Of a DNA stretch of 64,000 bases, positions 1 to 9,062 are shown in pieces; position 1 is the stretch's first letter; each line of letters starts with the position of its first letter. Below the pieces are notes generated by a model. The model was not told the DNA's origin and ran no database searches. It was given only the letters and a program-made list of their open reading frames with translations. This DNA comes from Caldilineaceae bacterium SB0661_bin_34. GTDB lineage: Bacteria; Chloroflexota; Anaerolineae; Caldilineales; Caldilineaceae. A program made the translations under genes and the position numbers. Where the stretch lies: assembly GCA_009841145.1 (NCBI GenBank), contig VXMJ01000081.1, positions 44,919-108,918 of the forward strand, in the 5' to 3' direction.

Positions 1-252
1 ATCGCCCATCAACAGGAAGGTGGCCGTGCCCCGCGCCCAGCATTCGGCAAGGTTGGGGCACAGGGCCTCTTCGCACACGGTGTGCAGCGACTGGCCGCGA
101 AACAGGTTGTGCAGTTCCCGCACCTTTGGACTGTCGGCGGGACGCACCCTCAGCCAGGGAGGCCTGCGGCCGCGCGTCAGGTTGCCTGCGGCGGCAGGTC
201 TTGCCTCAAGGGCGATGGTCTGGCCGGTGGGAGGCTTGGTGGACAGGGTCAT
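1..252 (-). CDS. lipA: Lipoyl synthase LipA, N-terminal part (runs off window start)
   Basis: The reverse strand from an ATG at 252 stays open to base 1 and encodes about 84 residues. They contain the LipA auxiliary-cluster signature [13 protein letters not shown] (C-x4-C-x5-C), preceded by RPPWLRVR and followed by [10 protein letters not shown], both typical of the family. LipA is a radical SAM enzyme that inserts two sulfurs into octanoyl-protein to make lipoate. The radical SAM CxxxCxxC motif lies beyond the window. The start codon overlaps the stop of the upstream membrane-protein gene (ATGA), so the two are probably co-transcribed. Identification rests on visible motifs and is firm despite the truncation. 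Confidence 0.9.
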   Translation of the reverse strand, partial: MTLSTKPPTGQTIALEARPAAAGNLTRGRRPPWLRVRPADSPKVRELHNLFRGQSLHTVCEEALCPNLAECWARGTATFLLMGD

Positions 253-1712
253 GCGGTTTTGGCAACGCCGTGGTCGGAGCGCACCAGGCGCAGGGCTGCC
301 GTGCAGGTGCCCAACAACAACCAGTATAGGGCGGACATGTGAGGATACAGCAGGTTGACATAGAAGTGGTCGAAGATGCCGGTCATGACCAGGCCAATGA
401 CTACGCCTGCCAATCCCAGCACCCAGGGTTCCAGCGGATGTCCGCGCCACGGGGTTCCCTGGAATTGAAGCAGTGGCGCCAGCAGGATTCCGCAGAACAA
501 CAGCAGGGCCGGAACTCCCATCATTGAGGCTACGGCCAGATAGACCATGGACACGCCCATCTCCAGGTCCACGCCGGGAGGGCCGAAGAAGCCAATGCCG
601 GTCCAGGGCCACTCCCGCACGATTTCCAAGGCATTGGCGTATTCGGTCAGGCGCATGCGCGTGGCCAGGTCCCGGGCCATCAAACCCTCCGCCAGACGTC
701 GGACATAACCCTGTGTTTGGGGCAGCAGGACCAGCAGCAGGGCCAGTGCTCCGCCCGCCGGCAACAGGATGCGATGGCGGAACACCGCCAGGAACAAACC
801 GATGGTTCCGATGGCCAGGAGGGCGTTGCGGCTGTAGGTAAGGTAGGTTGCGGCTGCCACCACGGCCAGGGCCAGGCAGGCCGCGATTTGCACCGTGGGT
901 GACTGCCACCGGAAGAGGAAAGGCAGCAGGACAGCGGCGGTCAGAACGCACCCTGCCCCCAAGAGGTTGGGATCCGTGGACAAACCGATGGCCCGCATGG
1001 CCTCCAAGGGGTTGTCGGTGATGTAGCGCAGGGCAGCATGCCCCTCTGGATAGTCGAATACGGCCAAGCTGCCCAAGATGTCCGCGGCAGCCGTTCGAGG
1101 CACAAAGTAAAGGAAGAGCGCAGCCAAGGCTGCGACGGTGCCGCCGACGGCCAGCGCGTTCACTACGATGCGGATGCGGCGAGCGGTGGTCAGGGTCGTC
1201 AGTGCCACCGGAAACAGCATCAGATCCATCAGGTACTCGGCGGTCTTGCGGACTTCAAAGGCGGACGGCGTCTCGAAGTTGAAGCCCCAGAATACGGCAG
1301 CCGTGTACAGAAGCGCGAACAACAGGACCGGGGCCACACTGAACAGGTGGACCGGCTCCAGTTCCCCCCGGATACCGGCCACCGCCCAGCGCACCAGCAC
1401 AAGGCCCATAGCGATATTGAGGAGCGATGGTTTGAGGCCGAAGTCCACTGGCAGCACGGCGAAGGGCAGGAGGACGGCGGTGAGCACCACGGCCGAGAGC
1501 CCGCAGTCGGGCCAGCGCAGGGATGCCGCCAGCACGGCACCGGCCGCAACCAGCACCACAACGGTCGTGGCGTGGCCGGCTGCAGCCAAGCCGGTTGCAA
1601 GCAGGGCCGCCGTGCCAACCGCTGCCAAGGCAACAACCGGTCCCCATTGATAATGCGACGGTGCAGGACCTGCGGTGCGGACCGTGAAAGTTGAGTCTTG
1701 GAGACTTAGCAC
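249..1712 (-). CDS. O-antigen ligase/polymerase-like integral membrane protein
   Basis: The product is very hydrophobic, with roughly ten to twelve membrane segments and an ordered central loop. This resembles the O-antigen ligase/polymerase (Wzy/WaaL-like) superfamily, whose members join glycan chains at the membrane. No catalytic residues can be assigned with confidence by eye. The frame stays open to 1964, but that extension is not membrane-like and would overlap the divergent ATC hydrolase gene. The GTG at 1712 is therefore a plausible start, and a TTG further in is possible. It overlaps lipA by four bases. No glycosyltransferase neighbours are in view, so the substrate is unknown. Confidence 0.6.
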   Translation of the reverse strand: MLSLQDSTFTVRTAGPAPSHYQWGPVVALAAVGTAALLATGLAAAGHATTVVVLVAAGAVLAASLRWPDCGLSAVVLTAVLLPFAVLPVDFGLKPSLLNIAMGLVLVRWAVAGIRGELEPVHLFSVAPVLLFALLYTAAVFWGFNFETPSAFEVRKTAEYLMDLMLFPVALTTLTTARRIRIVVNALAVGGTVAALAALFLYFVPRTAAADILGSLAVFDYPEGHAALRYITDNPLEAMRAIGLSTDPNLLGAGCVLTAAVLLPFLFRWQSPTVQIAACLALAVVAAATYLTYSRNALLAIGTIGLFLAVFRHRILLPAGGALALLLVLLPQTQGYVRRLAEGLMARDLATRMRLTEYANALEIVREWPWTGIGFFGPPGVDLEMGVSMVYLAVASMMGVPALLLFCGILLAPLLQFQGTPWRGHPLEPWVLGLAGVVIGLVMTGIFDHFYVNLLYPHMSALYWLLLGTCTAALRLVRSDHGVAKTA

Positions 1713-1778
1713 AGGTATGGAACCGGGAACGGCAAGGCGTACAGTACGGATCGTTCGACTGACAAGGAGGCAGCAAGC

Positions 1779-2300
1779 ATGCAGGATGGAAGCAAGGCAG
1801 CACTCAGGCCCGACACCCTGAATGAGCAGGTGGGTGTTCTGGTTCGACGGGAGATTGAAGCCCGCATTCTGGGTCCAATGATAGATGCATTCGCGGACGC
1901 GTTCGGAAGGGAACGGGTCCTGGAGCTCGTGCGCTCCACTATTGTGGAGATTGCGCGCAGCCAAGGCCGCGCTATGCGCATGTCCGGCACAGGCAACGAT
2001 CTGGAGGACTTTGCCGGGACCATGGAGGCCTGGAAGCGCGGCGGAGCCCTGGAAACCAATATCCTGGCCAACTCCGGGGATTCGTTCGACTTCAACGTGA
2101 CCCGGTGCCGCTATGCGGAGATGTACCGCGAGATTGGCATGGAGGAACTTGGATCAATTCTGTCGTGTGCGCGCGACTACGCTCTGATCGAGGGCTACAA
2201 CGACTCGGTGGATCTGACACGGACGCGGACCATCATGGAAGGTGCCCCCCATTGCGACTTCAGGTACCGCCTGCGCGCGCCAGTGGATCTGGAGACCTGA
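1779..2300 (+). CDS. L-2-amino-thiazoline-4-carboxylate (ATC) hydrolase-like protein
   Basis: This 173-residue protein has a C-terminal half (FDFNVTRCRYAEMYREIGM, then a block ending in a CDFRYR motif) typical of the ATC_hydrolase family. The founding member hydrolyses L-2-amino-thiazoline-4-carboxylate in an L-cysteine pathway in Pseudomonas. Many homologues lack the partner hydrolase, and none is nearby here, so the true substrate is open. The ATG at 1779 follows a strong AAGGAGG ribosome-binding site ending at 1772. The gene is divergent from the membrane-protein gene and convergent with the HD-domain gene. Confidence 0.75.
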   Translation: MQDGSKAALRPDTLNEQVGVLVRREIEARILGPMIDAFADAFGRERVLELVRSTIVEIARSQGRAMRMSGTGNDLEDFAGTMEAWKRGGALETNILANSGDSFDFNVTRCRYAEMYREIGMEELGSILSCARDYALIEGYNDSVDLTRTRTIMEGAPHCDFRYRLRAPVDLET

Positions 2301-2336
2301 CGCCTCGACATGCCTGGTCGGCGGATGAGGTACACC

Positions 2337-3080
2337 TCAGGCCCCCGGTCTCCGGGATGAGTCCAGGATCCATGGTTGGTCATCCGCGAGCCTACCAAAC
2401 GGGTCTTCCGTCTGTCGGCGCCAAGTCTGTACGAACGCCACCATTTCGCGGTACCGCATGCGGGCAACTCGCAGAGCCGGTTCGGTGTTCATGCTCTCGG
2501 CGGTCCTGGCAACGAATTCGAGCGTATAGGACTCGGCCAGCTCCAGACGCTCCGTCTGCGAAAGGTGCATGGCCCGTGCCGTCCCCAGAATGTGGGCCAG
2601 TTGCGGAACACCGAGCTTGGTGAGCTTGTCCGCGTCCCATAGAATCGCCGCCTCAAGGGGTTCCAGCGGCTTGTTTCTCCGTCCCGACGAAAATCCCTCA
2701 TGCAGGCGAATGGCGGTGTCCACGGTCCCAATCTTGTGCTGTGGGAAGTCCGTTGCTTTCAGAACCTGTACAGCCTCGGCCGCCCCGCGCCGGCCGTGCT
2801 GATCCTCCAGCTTGCGAATGTCGTGCAGCCAAGCCGCGGCCACGCAGGCATCTTCGTCCGCACCCAACCGCTGGGCCAGTAGCCTCGCATTCTCGACCAC
2901 GTCCTTGACGTGTTCCCAACGGTATCGGTACGGCAATGGCGCATCGGCCGGCAGGTTCCAGTCCAGCTCCTCTTCCTGGCGGGACCGCTTGTCCGCCAGG
3001 GCGCGGCAGAGGTTTTCCCAGCCCTGGCCATCACTGCAAGGCAGGGATGCGTCCCTGTAGCCCAACTCGGGGGCAGCCAT
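2337..3080 (-). CDS. HD-domain phosphohydrolase
   Basis: The protein has 247 residues from the ATG at 3080. It shows the HD-domain pattern: an N-terminal helix with H in YRWEHVKDVVENAR, then AAWLHDIRK carrying the HD metal pair, and a later LWDADKL aspartate. This arrangement (H...HD...D) binds divalent metal and typically hydrolyses nucleotides or phosphomonoesters; it resembles YedJ/YpgQ-type small HD hydrolases. The frame extends upstream to 3152, but the ATG at 3080 overlaps the uxuA stop (ATGA), which supports translational coupling. The substrate cannot be read from sequence. Confidence 0.75.
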   Translation of the reverse strand: MAAPELGYRDASLPCSDGQGWENLCRALADKRSRQEEELDWNLPADAPLPYRYRWEHVKDVVENARLLAQRLGADEDACVAAAWLHDIRKLEDQHGRRGAAEAVQVLKATDFPQHKIGTVDTAIRLHEGFSSGRRNKPLEPLEAAILWDADKLTKLGVPQLAHILGTARAMHLSQTERLELAESYTLEFVARTAESMNTEPALRVARMRYREMVAFVQTWRRQTEDPFGRLADDQPWILDSSRRPGA

Positions 3081-4147
3081 CAGAGCTTGATTCCCTGGGC
3101 CCGCATGATTCCGCGCATGTAGCCCAAGGCATAGGCCATGCCCGCATGCCAAGGGGCTTCGCAGGTCATCTGCGGGGTGTGGTCCGGGATTAGGACGCCA
3201 TCGAAGTCGTTGGCAGCCAGGATGGTCACAATGCGCGCCATGTCCACGTCACCCTCGTCCACGAACACCTCGTGGTACCGGGGCACCTTGCCCCGGACGT
3301 TGCGGAAGTGCACATAGCCGATTGCATTCTGTTGGCTGTACTGTTCGGTGAACGCATAAATGTCGCCCTCGGTCATCTCCGCCATCGAACCCACGCAATA
3401 TTCCAGCTTGTTGCTGGGGCTGGTGTGCAGGTCCAGTACGTCCTGGTACATCCGGGGCTGGTACACGAGGCGTGCGGTTCCGCGCAGTGTGGGCATCGGT
3501 GGGTCGTCGGGATGCAGGGCCAGGGCTACGCCGGCTTCTTCCGCCACCGGCAGGACTTCCCCCAGAAACCGGTCCAGGCGCGACCACAATTCCTTGCGGC
3601 CAACCGCCGAAACCATGCCGGCTGGAGCCTCCGGATCGTAGGTCATGTTCCAGATGGTTCCGTTGGCGATGGGCGTCTCCCGCGGACCGTCCGGACCCAG
3701 GAAGCCGACCGACTCGGCACCGCCGCGGGCCCAGGGTCCTTCCACATGGCCCCAAACACCGGCGATGCTGAAGTTGTAGCCCATGACCGGAATGCCGGCT
3801 GCCCCGAGATTGCGGACGATGGCCTGAATCGTTTCGATCTGTTCGTCCCGTTTGGGACCGTCCAACAGGATGTCGTACCAATGGGCGGGACTGAAGTTCT
3901 CCAATGCCGCCAGTTCCAGGCCCTCGGCCTGAATGCTCCGTCGCAGGCCGGAGAGGGAATCGGCGGACCAGGGTTCGAGATCCGGATCGGCCCAGCCCCA
4001 GCCGTCGTCCTCCTGGGTGGGAATGCGCGGGCCGTCGCTGAAATAGTCGGTCAGGTGGGCCACAATGTGGGTGGCGCCTGCTTGTCGGGCAAAACGGAAA
4101 TTGTCCGTATGCAGCATGTGTCGGTAAAGACCAAGGCCCAGTTTCAT
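3080..4147 (-). CDS. uxuA: Mannonate dehydratase (UxuA family)
   Basis: A 355-residue TIM-barrel protein that matches UxuA along its length: MGYNFSIAGVWGH in the first half, LALHPDDPP, YVHFRNVRGKVP and the C-terminal IPDHTPQM are family hallmarks, with the His, Asp and Cys residues that ligate metal. UxuA dehydrates D-mannonate to 2-keto-3-deoxy-D-gluconate in hexuronate breakdown. No other uronate genes are in the window, so it may serve a scattered pathway or a related sugar acid. It is followed with four-base overlap by the HD-hydrolase gene. Confidence 0.88.
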   Translation of the reverse strand: MKLGLGLYRHMLHTDNFRFARQAGATHIVAHLTDYFSDGPRIPTQEDDGWGWADPDLEPWSADSLSGLRRSIQAEGLELAALENFSPAHWYDILLDGPKRDEQIETIQAIVRNLGAAGIPVMGYNFSIAGVWGHVEGPWARGGAESVGFLGPDGPRETPIANGTIWNMTYDPEAPAGMVSAVGRKELWSRLDRFLGEVLPVAEEAGVALALHPDDPPMPTLRGTARLVYQPRMYQDVLDLHTSPSNKLEYCVGSMAEMTEGDIYAFTEQYSQQNAIGYVHFRNVRGKVPRYHEVFVDEGDVDMARIVTILAANDFDGVLIPDHTPQMTCEAPWHAGMAYALGYMRGIMRAQGIKL

Positions 4148-4400
4148 GGTGGAACGGCCACCTTAGGTTGTATTCGGCGGGAGGCGCCGCGGACAAGACG
4201 AGAAATTGTAGCGATCGAGGTCTCCGACCGGCGCGAAGTCCTTTGTCCACTCACAAGATCCCTGCAGAAGAAGTTCACATTGTGTCCACATTTGGTTTCT
4301 AGACTGGCCGCCATGAGTTGGACACCACAGCTGCCTCCGGAGCACATTCCGGGGCACTGTGGACCTGTCCATCCGATCCCATCGCAACAGGATGCAAATC

Positions 4401-5885
4401 ATGGTTACCAAGTTGAAGCCCCAAGCCGGCCGCTGTCTGGGGCTGGCCTTCGCCTCGTTCCTTGTCTTCACCCTCCTGATGTCGGGCGCGGCCCTGGCGC
4501 AGGAGCGGTACGATGCGGAACAGGAGACGTCCGTCAAGGATGAATTCCTGGCCGAAGCCCAATCCGCCGCCGCCGAACTCGGCGCCGAGTTCGGGCTGAG
4601 TGCCGATGATGCGGTATCGCTCGTCGACACACTCCTCTTTACTGTTCCGAATATCGAACCGGGAGCCAACATGCGCTGGTTGATGGCGGACCTGTCCGCG
4701 ACCTACGGCCTTGAACCGCGGGAGCTCTTTGGCTTCCTGCAGCTGTACGGCACTGAACTCATGGCCATTGGCCAGGACTATGGCCTGGTACCGGAGCGCG
4801 GGACAGGCCCTGGCTACGGTCCCCGGTCTGCCGAGTTTGACCGGACAGCATCTGTCGGTCCGCACAGGCAGTGGCAGGTGGAAAAAGTGGAATGGCAGTA
4901 CGGACCGCGCGGGGCGGAGAAGATGCGAACTGAACGCAGACCTGCCTACGGTCTCGGTCCGGAACGACCCGGCATGGCCCGCGCCGATGCAATGCGATAC
5001 CGGTTCCAGCAAATGCACGAGGAATTCCACATGCGGGATGCCGGAAATCGGTACGGCAAGGTGCATAACGGTCCAAATCTGGACATGCGGGAAGCTGCGA
5101 AGCAGCACCGCCTGAACCCGAAGGTGCTGGCTTGGAAGGCCGAACAGGTATATGCACGGCACTATGCGGTCTGGGACAAGGCTGTCGCCAAGAGCTGGGA
5201 TGGACCCGGCCACAAGGACGACATGTATGGCAAGTACGGCGGACCCGAGGCCTGGGGCCGGTATGGCGATATCGGCGCTGCCAAGGCCCGTTGGTACAAG
5301 GGCAAGGAAGCGGACAGCATCCATTTCAAGCGTGGTGGCGTCGAGGATGGGGACCGGTTCAATAGGGAACGCGTCATGCCTGACGGTGCCTGGCACGATG
5401 GTGACGGGTCTGGCCGCAAGTACGGCAAGCCCGGCGACGCGGAGGCCTGGGAACGGATCGACAAGCGCACACTGGTTCCCGGAAGAGTCTGGCGCGACAC
5501 TGATACTTCGGACCGTATGCGGTTGGAACGGGCTCGCTTCGGTGAACATCCGGAAGGTCGGATGCGCGGCGGCCAGCCGGACTTCATGGACGAGGACTTC
5601 ATGGACGTGTCCGTCGAACCCTTGGTTGGAGGTTTCGAGCCCGATATGATGGACTTGGAACACAACGTGGCAGCCATGGTTCCGGTTGTGCTGGACGTGG
5701 TCGGATCCGCCATCGTGGAGTCACTGGCCGAATCGACGGGCGTACCGGAGGCGGAGATGGAGGTCATGGTTGTGCAGGCCCTTCTGGAGGGACTGGATGT
5801 GGCCATGGACGCAGGTCTGATTACGCAGGCGGATGCCTTCGACATGCTGATGTTGCTGACCGCGGCGGACGCCATGGAGCAGTAG
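4401..5885 (+). CDS. Exported protein of unknown function, charged and aromatic-rich
   Basis: Not recognised. From the ATG at 4401 it has 494 residues (an ATG at 4392 is also possible). A clear signal peptide (two Lys/Arg, a hydrophobic stretch, then ALA before QERYD) predicts export. The middle, about residues 130-370, is rich in Gly, Asp, Arg, Met, Tyr and Trp. It carries two loosely repeated patches, KYGGPEAWGRYGDIG and KYGKPGDAEAWERID. The C-terminal 100 residues are acidic and hydrophobic and look helical. The gene sits 88 bp upstream of a response regulator on the same strand. A role as extracytoplasmic partner of that system is only a guess from position. Confidence 0.7.
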   Translation: MVTKLKPQAGRCLGLAFASFLVFTLLMSGAALAQERYDAEQETSVKDEFLAEAQSAAAELGAEFGLSADDAVSLVDTLLFTVPNIEPGANMRWLMADLSATYGLEPRELFGFLQLYGTELMAIGQDYGLVPERGTGPGYGPRSAEFDRTASVGPHRQWQVEKVEWQYGPRGAEKMRTERRPAYGLGPERPGMARADAMRYRFQQMHEEFHMRDAGNRYGKVHNGPNLDMREAAKQHRLNPKVLAWKAEQVYARHYAVWDKAVAKSWDGPGHKDDMYGKYGGPEAWGRYGDIGAAKARWYKGKEADSIHFKRGGVEDGDRFNRERVMPDGAWHDGDGSGRKYGKPGDAEAWERIDKRTLVPGRVWRDTDTSDRMRLERARFGEHPEGRMRGGQPDFMDEDFMDVSVEPLVGGFEPDMMDLEHNVAAMVPVVLDVVGSAIVESLAESTGVPEAEMEVMVVQALLEGLDVAMDAGLITQADAFDMLMLLTAADAMEQ

Positions 5886-5973
5886 ACAGTCGAGGGCTTC
5901 ATCGGAAACATTGAAGACCCGGCCGCCAGGAGACGGTGGCCGGGTTGTGCCTTGATTGACAGACGGATCCACC

Positions 5974-6675
5974 ATGGCCCAACACCTGCTCGTTGTCGAC
6001 GACAACGACCAAATCACTAACTTGCTCCGCCAGTATTTGCAGGCGCAGGGATATGCTGTCGACGTGGCCGGGGACGGTGTTGAAGCCCTGAAGCGGATCG
6101 CGGACCGGCTGCCGGACCTGATCCTGTTGGATGTGATGATGCCTCGCATGGACGGCTTCGAATTCATGCAGGAGTTGCGCCGACAACATGCCGTACCGGT
6201 CATTTTCCTGACCGCACGGCTGGACGAAGTCGATCTGCTGACCGGGTTCGGCTATGGGGCCGACGACTACCTGACCAAGCCGTTCAGCATGAGCGAGTTG
6301 GCCGCGCGGGTGCGCGCGGTACTCCGCCGCACACAGGATGCCCGGTCTCGGGACGAGGTGGTGCGCAGCGGTGACATTGAAGTGGATCGCTCCCGCTTTG
6401 AGGTACGGGTTAAATCCCGGCTGGTGAACCTGACCCGTACAGAGTTCTCCCTGTTGGAGGCCTTGGTGGATGCCGGGGGGCGGGTGCTTTCCCGTCCCCA
6501 GTTGCTGGAGTACATGTTCGGCGATGCGCCCGGGATGGCCGACGGCTTCGAGCGCACGGTGGATGCCCACGTTAAGAATCTGAGGGCCAAGCTGGCCCGC
6601 GAGGCCGACGGTCAGGTCTTTGTGGAGACGGTGTACGGTGTCGGCTATCGCCTCCGGGAGGGTGGAGGATCGTAG
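5974..6675 (+). CDS. OmpR/PhoB-family response regulator
   Basis: This 233-residue protein has an N-terminal receiver domain with acidic pocket D9/D10, phospho-acceptor D53 in LILLDVMMPRMDG, T80 and K102 in YLTKPFS. An OmpR-type winged helix follows, with the TRTEFSLLEAL start and the DAHVKNLRAKL...VYGVGYRL recognition region. It is expected to bind DNA when phosphorylated by the adjacent kinase, whose start codon lies 2 bp after its stop. The frame extends to a TTG at 5956, but the ATG at 5974 begins the canonical hydrophobic strand MAQHLLVVDD and is preferred. Confidence 0.93.
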   Translation: MAQHLLVVDDNDQITNLLRQYLQAQGYAVDVAGDGVEALKRIADRLPDLILLDVMMPRMDGFEFMQELRRQHAVPVIFLTARLDEVDLLTGFGYGADDYLTKPFSMSELAARVRAVLRRTQDARSRDEVVRSGDIEVDRSRFEVRVKSRLVNLTRTEFSLLEALVDAGGRVLSRPQLLEYMFGDAPGMADGFERTVDAHVKNLRAKLAREADGQVFVETVYGVGYRLREGGGS

Positions 6676-6677
6676 GC

Positions 6678-8090
6678 ATGTCGCTCGGCAGCAAACTGAG
6701 CATCGCCTTTGTCGCAATTGCCGTCCTTGGCATTCTCGTGGCCGGTGCCCTTGGCATTTGGAATACGGTCGAGTTCCACGATCGCCAGGACTTCGAGGCG
6801 CAGGCCCTGCCGCTCCTCCTGGACGAGGTGTTGATCCATTACCAGGCCCATGACAAATCCTGGGAGGGTGCCGGCAAACTGCCCTTGCCAGGGTATGTGC
6901 TGCTGTTCGACGAGGACCAAAAGTGGCTGGGGAACGGCCGCCGCGGACCGGCGCAGAAGTTGCTTGGCCCCTTGCGCGGATACGGTGTTCCCGCTCAGGC
7001 CATTGTCCTGGACGGCGAAGTGATCGGATTCCTGAAAGTGATTCGCCGACCTAAGGAGTTGGGTGAGGGGGCCGAGATCACGTCTTTCCCGGAGGATGCC
7101 GCTTTCCTTGAGGACGAGTTCGAAGACTTGGAACGCCAACGGCGGGATCGTTGGCCGATACCTTTCTGGGGATTTGGCGCCATCCTGCTGGCAGCCGGCG
7201 TGTCCGGTGTATTTGTCAGTCGGCGGATTGTCAGGCCGCTGCACGAACTGACGGACGCCACGCGGGCGGTGGCGTCCGGCGAACTGGACCACCGGGTTCC
7301 CGTGCGGTCGCAAGACGAATTGGGCATGCTGGCAGAGTCGTTCAATTCCATGAGCCGAAAACTGTCCGAGTCGGAGCAACTGAAGCGGCAGATGACCCAG
7401 GACGTGGTGCACGACCTGGCACAGCCAATTGTGGTCATCCGCGGGTTGGCCGAAGCCATGCGCGACGGTGCCATCCCGGCCACGAACGAGAACCTGGACA
7501 CGATCTTCCAGGAGGCCGGTCGCATGGAAGGGTTGGTGCGGGGCCTGCACGTCCTGGAACAGTTGGATGCGGGACGCCTGCAGCTGTCCAGGGAGCCTCT
7601 GGCACCGGCGCGTCTGGTGGAGCGCCTGACGCGCATGTACGCTGGGCAGGCGCAGGGGGCGGGCATTTCCTTGACCGCGCGTGTCGAACCCAACCTGCCT
7701 GTGCTCAATGTCGACGGGGAGCGCTTGATCCAGGTGCTGGGCAACATTGTGGTCAATGCCCTGACCCATGCCCCGGCCGACAGCGAAATCGAAATTCAGG
7801 CCCGGACCGCCTCGGACGGAGGCGTCGAATTGTCCGTGACGGACGGTGGACCGGGAGTGAAGGAAGAGGATCTGACCCGGATCTTCGAGCGGTTCTACCG
7901 GGCGGACAAGGCGCGCACGCAGACGGGCGGCAACGGTTCGGGCATTGGCCTTGCCATCGTGCGCTCGCTGGTCGAGGCCCATGGCGGCAGGGCCTTCGCG
8001 GCCAACGTCGAACCAACCGGGCTTCGCGTATCAGTTTGGTTGCCGCCGTCCCCCCGGCCGTTCTCGGCTGGTCGAACCGAAGGAAGTTGA
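6678..8090 (+). CDS. Sensor histidine kinase (HAMP-HisKA-HATPase)
   Basis: A 470-residue membrane kinase. It has TM1 at about 7-29, an extracytoplasmic domain of about 130 residues, and TM2 at about 160-182. HAMP (SRRIVRPLHELT) follows, then a dimerisation helix with phospho-acceptor H245, and an HATPase domain with N-box (NIVVNALTHA), G1 (DGGPGVKEED), F-box (FERFYRAD) and G2 (GSGIGLAIV). The H-box reads VVHDLAQPI rather than the usual SHELRTPL; His and Pro are kept, but E-L-R-T is replaced. It follows the regulator by 2 bp, so they form an operon. The signal is unknown. Confidence 0.93.
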   Translation: MSLGSKLSIAFVAIAVLGILVAGALGIWNTVEFHDRQDFEAQALPLLLDEVLIHYQAHDKSWEGAGKLPLPGYVLLFDEDQKWLGNGRRGPAQKLLGPLRGYGVPAQAIVLDGEVIGFLKVIRRPKELGEGAEITSFPEDAAFLEDEFEDLERQRRDRWPIPFWGFGAILLAAGVSGVFVSRRIVRPLHELTDATRAVASGELDHRVPVRSQDELGMLAESFNSMSRKLSESEQLKRQMTQDVVHDLAQPIVVIRGLAEAMRDGAIPATNENLDTIFQEAGRMEGLVRGLHVLEQLDAGRLQLSREPLAPARLVERLTRMYAGQAQGAGISLTARVEPNLPVLNVDGERLIQVLGNIVVNALTHAPADSEIEIQARTASDGGVELSVTDGGPGVKEEDLTRIFERFYRADKARTQTGGNGSGIGLAIVRSLVEAHGGRAFAANVEPTGLRVSVWLPPSPRPFSAGRTEGS

Positions 8091-8134
8091 CAACATGCCA
8101 ACACAACCCTCGATTCACGGCTGTTGTTCTCATG

Positions 8135-8140
8135 TATAAT
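8135..8140 (+). promoter_or_regulatory. Candidate -10 box (TATAAT) for the Fe-S carrier gene
   Basis: A perfect TATAAT lies 59 bp upstream of the chosen GTG start of the ErpA-type gene, in the gap after the kinase gene. No good -35 is present at 16-18 bp; TTCACG at 8114-8119 is the nearest, 15 bp away. A TTGACA at 8089-8094 is too far upstream to pair. The call rests on the -10 match and the position. Confidence 0.45.
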
Positions 8141-8199
8141 CGGTGTCAGGAACTCAGTCGATTGACCGAATTCGCAATACAGGGGATAGGAGAGTTCAG

Positions 8200-8574
8200 G
8201 TGGTTACATTGACGGCAACGGCCGCGGAACGGCTGCAATCGGTCATGTCCGAGAAGGGCATGGATGAAAATCACGGCCTGCGCGTGTTTGTCAAGGGCGG
8301 TGGTTGCGGAGGCATGCAGTACGGCATGACCTTCGATAAGACCACCCGGGACGGGGACGACATCACCGAACAGCACGGCATGAACGTGCTGGTGGATCAG
8401 ACCAGCCTCTTCTACATCGACGGAGCCTCGATCGACTATCAGGATTCGCTGATGGGCGGCGGGTTCCACATCGAAAATCCCAATGCTGTCAGCTCCTGTG
8501 GCTGTGGCAGCAGTTTCCGCACGGCGGACGGCCATGCGGACGCGGCCCAGGGCGGAGGTTGCGGCCACGGCTGA
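8200..8574 (+). CDS. erpA: Iron-sulfur cluster insertion protein (ErpA/IscA family)
   Basis: From the GTG at 8200 the protein has 124 residues of A-type carrier fold: ATAAERL start, VKGGGCGGMQYGM with the first cluster Cys, IDYQDSLMGGGFHIENPNA, and the C-terminal CGCGSSF pair. These three Cys hold a [2Fe-2S] or [4Fe-4S] cluster passed to apo-enzymes. The tail has an extra GGGCGHG after the usual end. The frame is open from a GTG at 8143, but AGGAGA at 8188-8193 sits properly ahead of 8200, so the shorter form is preferred. A nearby client could be LipA at the window start or the UDG with its Fe-S site. Confidence 0.9.
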   Translation: MVTLTATAAERLQSVMSEKGMDENHGLRVFVKGGGCGGMQYGMTFDKTTRDGDDITEQHGMNVLVDQTSLFYIDGASIDYQDSLMGGGFHIENPNAVSSCGCGSSFRTADGHADAAQGGGCGHG

Positions 8575-8612
8575 GCCCGGCCCCATGGCTCGCGCGGCGT
8601 GCACCGAGAGTC

Positions 8613-9029
8613 ATGCCTGATCCGGTGCGCGCCCGAATCTACACGGTGCGGGAAGCCCGCGCTGCCCTGCCGCGCGTGGCGGCCCTGATGGAGTTGGTCC
8701 AGGCCGCGCGCGGGGAAATCATGGAGTTGCGGCCCAAGGTTTGGCCGTTCCTCCGTCGCCGGATCGGCAACGGAGGCAACGCCCACATTACCGATTTGAC
8801 CGAACAGTTTGCGCGCCTGGATGGTGCCGTGCGCAAAATTATGGCCATGGGCATCCTGGTCAAGGATGTCGACAAGGGAATTCTCGATTTTCTGGCCATG
8901 CGACACGGCCGGCGCGTGTACCTCTGCTGGCAGTACGGCGAGGAGACCATCGACTACTGGCATGACATTGATGCCGGGTTTGCGGGCCGGCAGCCGGTGA
9001 TCGAGTCGGAATTCGATGACTATGAATGA
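8613..9029 (+). CDS. DUF2203 family protein
   Basis: From the ATG at 8613 this is a 138-residue protein. It has the DUF2203 layout: YTVREARAALPRVAALM at the N-terminus, a helical middle, then GILVKDVDKGILDFLAMRHGRRVYLCWQYGEETIDYWHDIDAGFAGRQP. The family is small, soluble and uncharacterised. The conserved W-x-x-GE...YWHD and GFAGR motifs suggest a binding or enzymatic site, but no function is known. It lies between the Fe-S carrier gene and a rhodanese gene on the same strand with short gaps, so all three probably share a transcript. Confidence 0.8.
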   Translation: MPDPVRARIYTVREARAALPRVAALMELVQAARGEIMELRPKVWPFLRRRIGNGGNAHITDLTEQFARLDGAVRKIMAMGILVKDVDKGILDFLAMRHGRRVYLCWQYGEETIDYWHDIDAGFAGRQPVIESEFDDYE

Positions 9030-9062
9030 ATGAAGGCCGGCCACCGGCAAAGGCAACATCCC

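Noticed and set aside
1713..1964. Upstream extension of the O-antigen-ligase-like gene
   Set aside because: It would overlap 186 bp of the divergent ATC hydrolase gene, which has a strong ribosome-binding site and family motifs; the extension lacks TM character.
4299..5663. A 454-codon minus-strand open frame opposite the exported protein
   Set aside because: The plus-strand frame has a clean signal peptide and ordered composition; the opposite frame does not look like protein.
8089..8094. Perfect TTGACA upstream of the Fe-S carrier gene
   Set aside because: It is 40 bp from the only good -10 (8135-8140) and overlaps the end of the kinase gene, so it cannot form a normal promoter with it.
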